7,841 bases of DNA from the NCBI GenBank assembly GCA_016190465.1, contig JACPQP010000192.1, forward strand, positions 1 to 7,841, read 5' to 3'. Shown here in pieces: positions 5,837 to 7,841 of this stretch. The stretch is from Chloroflexota bacterium. Lineage in GTDB: Bacteria > Chloroflexota > UBA6077 > FW602-bin22 > JACPQP01. Position 1 is the first letter of the stretch. Each line of letters starts with the position of its first letter. The notes below the pieces were generated by a model. It saw only the letters and a program-made list of their open reading frames with translations, ran no database searches and was not told the DNA's origin. The position numbers and the translations under genes were made by a program.

Positions 5837-6934
5837 CTACTGGGTTTGGACTGTCTGACGTATCCGACTGATGATGGCATCAGCCATCAGGGAAGTGCCG
5901 ACGGCGGTTGGATCGTCGCGGCGGGGCTTCAGATCGTAGGTGACGAACTTTCCCTCGGCGATCACGTCCGCGATCGCCCGCTCCAGGCGGTCGGCGGCCT
6001 CGTGCTCGCCCAGGTAGTGGAGCATCATCACGCCCGACAGCATCATGCCGGTCGGGTTCACCTTGTTCTGGCCAGCGTACTTCGGTGCACTGCCGTGGGT
6101 CGCCTCGAAGACCGCGTACTGGTCCCCCAGGTTGGCACCGGGGGCGACCCCAAGGCCGCCGATCAGCCCGGCGCAGAGGTCCGAGACGATGTCGCCATAG
6201 AGGTTGGGAAGCACGAGCACATCGTAGAGCTCGGGCTTCTGGACGAGCTGCATGCACATGTTGTCGACGATGGCGTCCTCGAACTGGACGTCGGGGTAGC
6301 CCCGGGCCACCTCGCGGGCCACTTCGAGGAAGAGCCCATCGCTGAACTTCATGATGTTGGCCTTATGGACGGCCGTCACCTTCTGGCGATGGTACTTTCG
6401 GGCGTGCTCGAAGGCGAACCGGACGATGCGCTGCGTCCCGGTGACCGAGATGGACTTGATGCTGATGCCCGCGTCGTCTGGCAGCCGGGGGCCGCCGAGC
6501 TGGTGGATCGTGTCCAGCAGCCTCAGCGTGTTCGGCTCGCCCTTCGCAAACTCGACGCCGGCGTACAGGTCCTCCATGTTCTCACGGACGACGACCAGGT
6601 CGACGTCGTCGTAGCGCGAGCGCACGCCCCGATACTTGTGGCAGGGACGCAGGCAGGCGTAGAGGTCGAGTTCCTTGCGCAGCGCCACGTTCACGCTGCG
6701 AAAGCCGGTCCCCACGGGCGTGGTCAGAGGTCCCTTGATGGCCACGCGGTTGCGGCGGATCGATTCCAGCACGTGCTCGGGGAGCGGCGTGCCATACTGG
6801 GGAATGACCTCGGCGCCAGCGTTGATGACTTCCCAGTCGACCGCAACTCCGGTCGCCTCGATCGCTCGCCGGGTCGCCTCGCTCACCTCTGGCCCGACGC
6901 CATCGCCGGGGATGAGCGTGATTCGATACGGCAT
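5837..6934 (-). CDS. icd: Isocitrate dehydrogenase (isocitrate/isopropylmalate family)
   Basis: A 365-residue enzyme converting isocitrate to 2-oxoglutarate and CO2. The substrate region is close to E. coli Icd: KGPLTTP (67-73), then FRSVNVALRKELDLYACLRP with S80, N82, R86 and R96, and R117/Y124 in RENMEDLYAG. K191 (HKANIMK) and metal ligands D248 and D252 (NLYGDIVSDL) are present. The S-x-N-x-x-x-R loop marks isocitrate, not isopropylmalate, as substrate. HGSAPKY (280-286) places Lys and Tyr where NADP enzymes have them (E. coli K344/Y345), and V292 matches V351, whereas NAD forms usually have Asp-Ile. NADP is therefore likely, despite a length nearer to NAD-type enzymes. I chose ATG 6934-6932 (MPYRITLIPGDG), because AGGAG (6946-6950) is 11 bases upstream and overlaps the alternative GTG at 6946. 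A strong promoter lies just upstream. Confidence 0.93.
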   Translation of the reverse strand: MPYRITLIPGDGVGPEVSEATRRAIEATGVAVDWEVINAGAEVIPQYGTPLPEHVLESIRRNRVAIKGPLTTPVGTGFRSVNVALRKELDLYACLRPCHKYRGVRSRYDDVDLVVVRENMEDLYAGVEFAKGEPNTLRLLDTIHQLGGPRLPDDAGISIKSISVTGTQRIVRFAFEHARKYHRQKVTAVHKANIMKFSDGLFLEVAREVARGYPDVQFEDAIVDNMCMQLVQKPELYDVLVLPNLYGDIVSDLCAGLIGGLGVAPGANLGDQYAVFEATHGSAPKYAGQNKVNPTGMMLSGVMMLHYLGEHEAADRLERAIADVIAEGKFVTYDLKPRRDDPTAVGTSLMADAIISRIRQTVQTQ

Positions 6935-6966
6935 CGGCTTCTTCACTCCTCGTAGAGTTCGCCGTC

Positions 6967-6995
6967 ATTATACACCGAAGCCGAGGGCGTTCCAA
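6967..6995 (-). promoter_or_regulatory. Sigma70-type promoter for icd
   Basis: Reading the minus strand, TTGGAA (6995-6990) and a perfect TATAAT (6972-6967) are separated by 17 bases. A start near 6960 would give a leader of about 26 bases containing the AGGAG of icd. It is divergent from the toxin-antitoxin promoter, with the -35 boxes about 34 bases apart. It is the best candidate promoter for the whole icd-mdh-sdh block. Confidence 0.8.
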
Positions 6996-7028
6996 GCCCC
7001 CTCTAGCGATCGCCCGCTATCCTCCTCC

Positions 7029-7056
7029 TTGACATTGCAACGCATTGCGTTACAAT
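7029..7056 (+). promoter_or_regulatory. Sigma70-type promoter of the toxin-antitoxin module
   Basis: A perfect -35 TTGACA (7029-7034) and a -10 TACAAT (7051-7056, five of six) are separated by 16 bases. The expected start, 6-7 bases after the -10, falls at 7062-7063, exactly on the toxin ATG. The toxin message is therefore probably leaderless. Confidence 0.85.
7034..7056. promoter_or_regulatory. Palindromic operator inside the TA promoter
   Basis: A 23-base palindrome centred on T7045. The core AACGCA-T-TGCGTT (7039-7051) is perfect, and the outer arms TTGC/ACAA match in three of four pairs, with one more pair at 7034/7056. It fills the space between -35 and -10, so a bound repressor would block RNA polymerase. 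Ribbon-helix-helix antitoxins typically bind such sites and repress their own operon, so the downstream antitoxin, alone or with the toxin, is the probable ligand. Confidence 0.75.
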
Positions 7057-7062
7057 AGAGCC

Positions 7063-7353
7063 ATGGTTGCCGTCCGCCGTCTACTCTGGGATCCCTGGAA
7101 CGTGGCCCATATCGCCCACCACCAGGTGAGTCCAGAGGAGGTGGAGGAGGTCTGCCACGGTCAGCCAATGACCAGCGCCACCTACCAAGGACGCATCCGT
7201 GTCGTGGGGCCAACGAGCGCTGGCAGAATGCTCACCGTTATCCTTGCCCCAAGAGGGCAAGAGCAAGGAGTTTACTACCCGGTGACGGCCCGGCCGGCCA
7301 GTCGTAGGGAACGTCGCATCTTCCAGGACCGACAAGGAGGTGAAGGTCAATGA
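7063..7353 (+). CDS. BrnT-like toxin of a type II toxin-antitoxin module
   Basis: A 96-residue protein of the BrnT (DUF497/COG2929) type, a small RelE/barnase-like fold whose characterised members cleave RNA and slow growth. It shows the family layout: WDPWNVAHIAHHQVSPEEVEEV (residues 9-30, compare W-D-x-x-K/N-x-x-x-I-x-x-H-x-V-S), a central strand pair with GPTSAGRMLTVIL, and the C-terminal YYPVTARPASRRERRIF (71-87), the most diagnostic part. Where many BrnT proteins have Lys-His, this one has H19-H20. The ATG at 7063 is chosen because the upstream ATG at 7045 lies inside the promoter. No SD precedes it. Its TGA overlaps the antitoxin ATG (ATGA), the toxin-first order usual for brnTA. GC is lower than in the metabolic genes around it, hinting at horizontal gain. 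Confidence 0.82.
   Translation: MVAVRRLLWDPWNVAHIAHHQVSPEEVEEVCHGQPMTSATYQGRIRVVGPTSAGRMLTVILAPRGQEQGVYYPVTARPASRRERRIFQDRQGGEGQ
7334..7343 (+). promoter_or_regulatory. Full-length Shine-Dalgarno of the antitoxin
   Basis: AAGGAGGTGA is complementary to the whole canonical anti-SD of 16S rRNA. It lies inside the end of the toxin gene, 6 bases before ATG 7350 and 9 before ATG 7353, and contrasts with the absence of any SD for the toxin. Confidence 0.9.
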
Positions 7354-7643
7354 TGTTTCAGGAAAAAGAACGACGCGTGGGAAGCCGTATCCCAGAGTTT
7401 GCCAGCATTGAAGAGGAAGCTCGGTTCTGGGATACCCACGATACTACCGACTTTGAGGACGAGTTCAGGCCCGTTCGAGTTCGTTTTGCCAGGAATCTCT
7501 CTCAAGGGATCACGATCCGGTTAGACCCCGAGACGTTGGCTGAGTTGCGTGCTCGTGCCCGTGGAAAGGGGCTTGGTCCGACAACCTTGGCTCGCATGTG
7601 GATTATGGAACAGCTTGCGGAGTTGAAGAGAAAGGAGAAGTAA
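7350..7643 (+). CDS. CopG/ribbon-helix-helix antitoxin
   Basis: A 97-residue antitoxin pairing with the toxin upstream. The N-terminal half holds IPEFASIEEEARFWDTHD (14-31), the signature of the CopG-antitoxin family (Pfam CopG_antitoxin), followed by an acidic stretch likely to bind the basic toxin. The C-terminal half is a ribbon-helix-helix DNA-binding domain: strand GITIRLD (53-59), helix ETLAELRARARGK, turn GLGPTTLA, helix RMWIMEQLAELKRK. Basic strand residue R57 would contact the operator. It starts with a double ATG (7350 or 7353); both fit the strong SD. Translation is coupled to the toxin by a 4-base ATGA overlap. The 3' end runs 41 bases into the opposite-strand tpiA gene. Codon use and GC are closer to the toxin than to tpiA or icd. 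Confidence 0.88.
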   Translation: MMFQEKERRVGSRIPEFASIEEEARFWDTHDTTDFEDEFRPVRVRFARNLSQGITIRLDPETLAELRARARGKGLGPTTLARMWIMEQLAELKRKEK

Positions 7644-7841
7644 GGTCAGGGCTTGCCGCCCGGATGATGGCGATGAACTCGGCGGCTTTCAGGCTGGCGC
7701 CGCCGACCAGCGCGCCGTCGATCTCCGATTGGCTCAGGAACTCCCGGGCGTTCGCGGCGTTGACGCTGCCGCCGTACTGGATGCGGCTCGCGCTGGCCGC
7801 CGGCCCGCCGAAGAGGTCCTCTACTGTCCGGCGGATGAGCC
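7603..7841 (-). CDS. tpiA: Triosephosphate isomerase, C-terminal part
   Basis: The C-terminal 78 residues of TpiA, which interconverts dihydroxyacetone phosphate and glyceraldehyde 3-phosphate; the N-terminus lies beyond the right edge. Diagnostic segments are IQYGGSVNAANAREF, the phosphate-binding YGGS loop, and IDGALVGGASLKAAEFIAIIRAA, the last strand and helix of the barrel. Known TpiA proteins usually end a few residues after this helix. Here the frame continues for about 15 residues (SPDLTSPFSSTPQAVP) to TAA 7605-7603, and most of that tail is the antisense of the antitoxin 3' end. The tail is therefore probably acquired when the toxin-antitoxin module landed here and removed the original stop. 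The catalytic Lys, His and Glu are outside the window. Confidence 0.93.
   Translation of the reverse strand, partial: LIRRTVEDLFGGPAASASRIQYGGSVNAANAREFLSQSEIDGALVGGASLKAAEFIAIIRAASPDLTSPFSSTPQAVP

Noticed and set aside
5846..6955. A plus-strand open frame of 369 codons mirroring icd almost exactly
   Set aside because: Codon-phase mirroring of a GC-rich gene explains it. icd is clearly real by its active-site motifs, promoter and SD.
7004..7012. GCGATCGC, the octamer known as HIP1 in cyanobacteria
   Set aside because: A single copy in a GC-rich window is expected by chance, and the gene content does not suggest a cyanobacterium.
1..7841. CRISPR array, rRNA or tRNA genes
   Set aside because: No regularly spaced repeats with unique spacers, no rRNA-like stretch and no recognisable tRNA arms were seen on either strand.

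Overview
This is a GC-rich window. Its protein-coding core is a minus-strand block of central carbon metabolism genes. The organism is a free-living bacterium with a full oxidative TCA cycle. The Sdh1-like succinate dehydrogenase layout, the high GC, the short-leader promoters and the C/G-rich intergenic repeats fit a Chloroflexota (Thermomicrobia-like) or actinobacterial lineage. That placement is an inference from gene content; no rRNA or single-lineage marker is present.

Right to left, in the direction of most transcription, the window holds the 3' end of tpiA (runs off the right edge, stop at 7603), isocitrate dehydrogenase (6934-5837), a 308-base spacer, an LDH-like malate dehydrogenase (5528-4596), then a tightly packed succinate dehydrogenase set: a five-helix membrane anchor (4567-3812), flavoprotein SdhA (3801-2092) and iron-sulfur SdhB (2053-1298). 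A small membrane-anchored coiled-coil protein (1245-967) closes the block. Gaps of 28, 10, 38 and 52 bases from mdh onward suggest one transcript. A strong promoter (TTGGAA-17-TATAAT) stands in front of icd. The products catalyse three TCA oxidations (isocitrate, malate, succinate), the last delivering electrons to the membrane quinone pool.

Between icd and tpiA, on the plus strand and with visibly lower GC, sits a two-gene toxin-antitoxin module: a BrnT-like toxin followed by a CopG/ribbon-helix-helix antitoxin. It has a near-perfect sigma70 promoter whose spacer is filled by a 23-bp palindrome, the expected antitoxin operator. The toxin appears leaderless (ATG about 7 bases after the -10), whereas the antitoxin has a full-length Shine-Dalgarno. 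The antitoxin gene overlaps the 3' end of tpiA by 41 bases, convergently, giving TpiA an unusual C-terminal tail.

The icd-mdh spacer holds a perfect 30-bp inverted repeat built of 10-base CAGAT-containing units, and a 9-bp hairpin with a T-run just upstream of mdh. The left end (1-966) holds an unrecognised minus-strand reading frame open to the window edge, long C/G homopolymers, a 21-bp direct repeat and GC-rich hairpins.

The most notable items are the toxin-antitoxin control region and its overlap with tpiA, the Cys/His cluster in the succinate dehydrogenase anchor (a candidate membrane-embedded metal site), and the two structures between icd and mdh. Nothing here amounts to a clear wholly new system.
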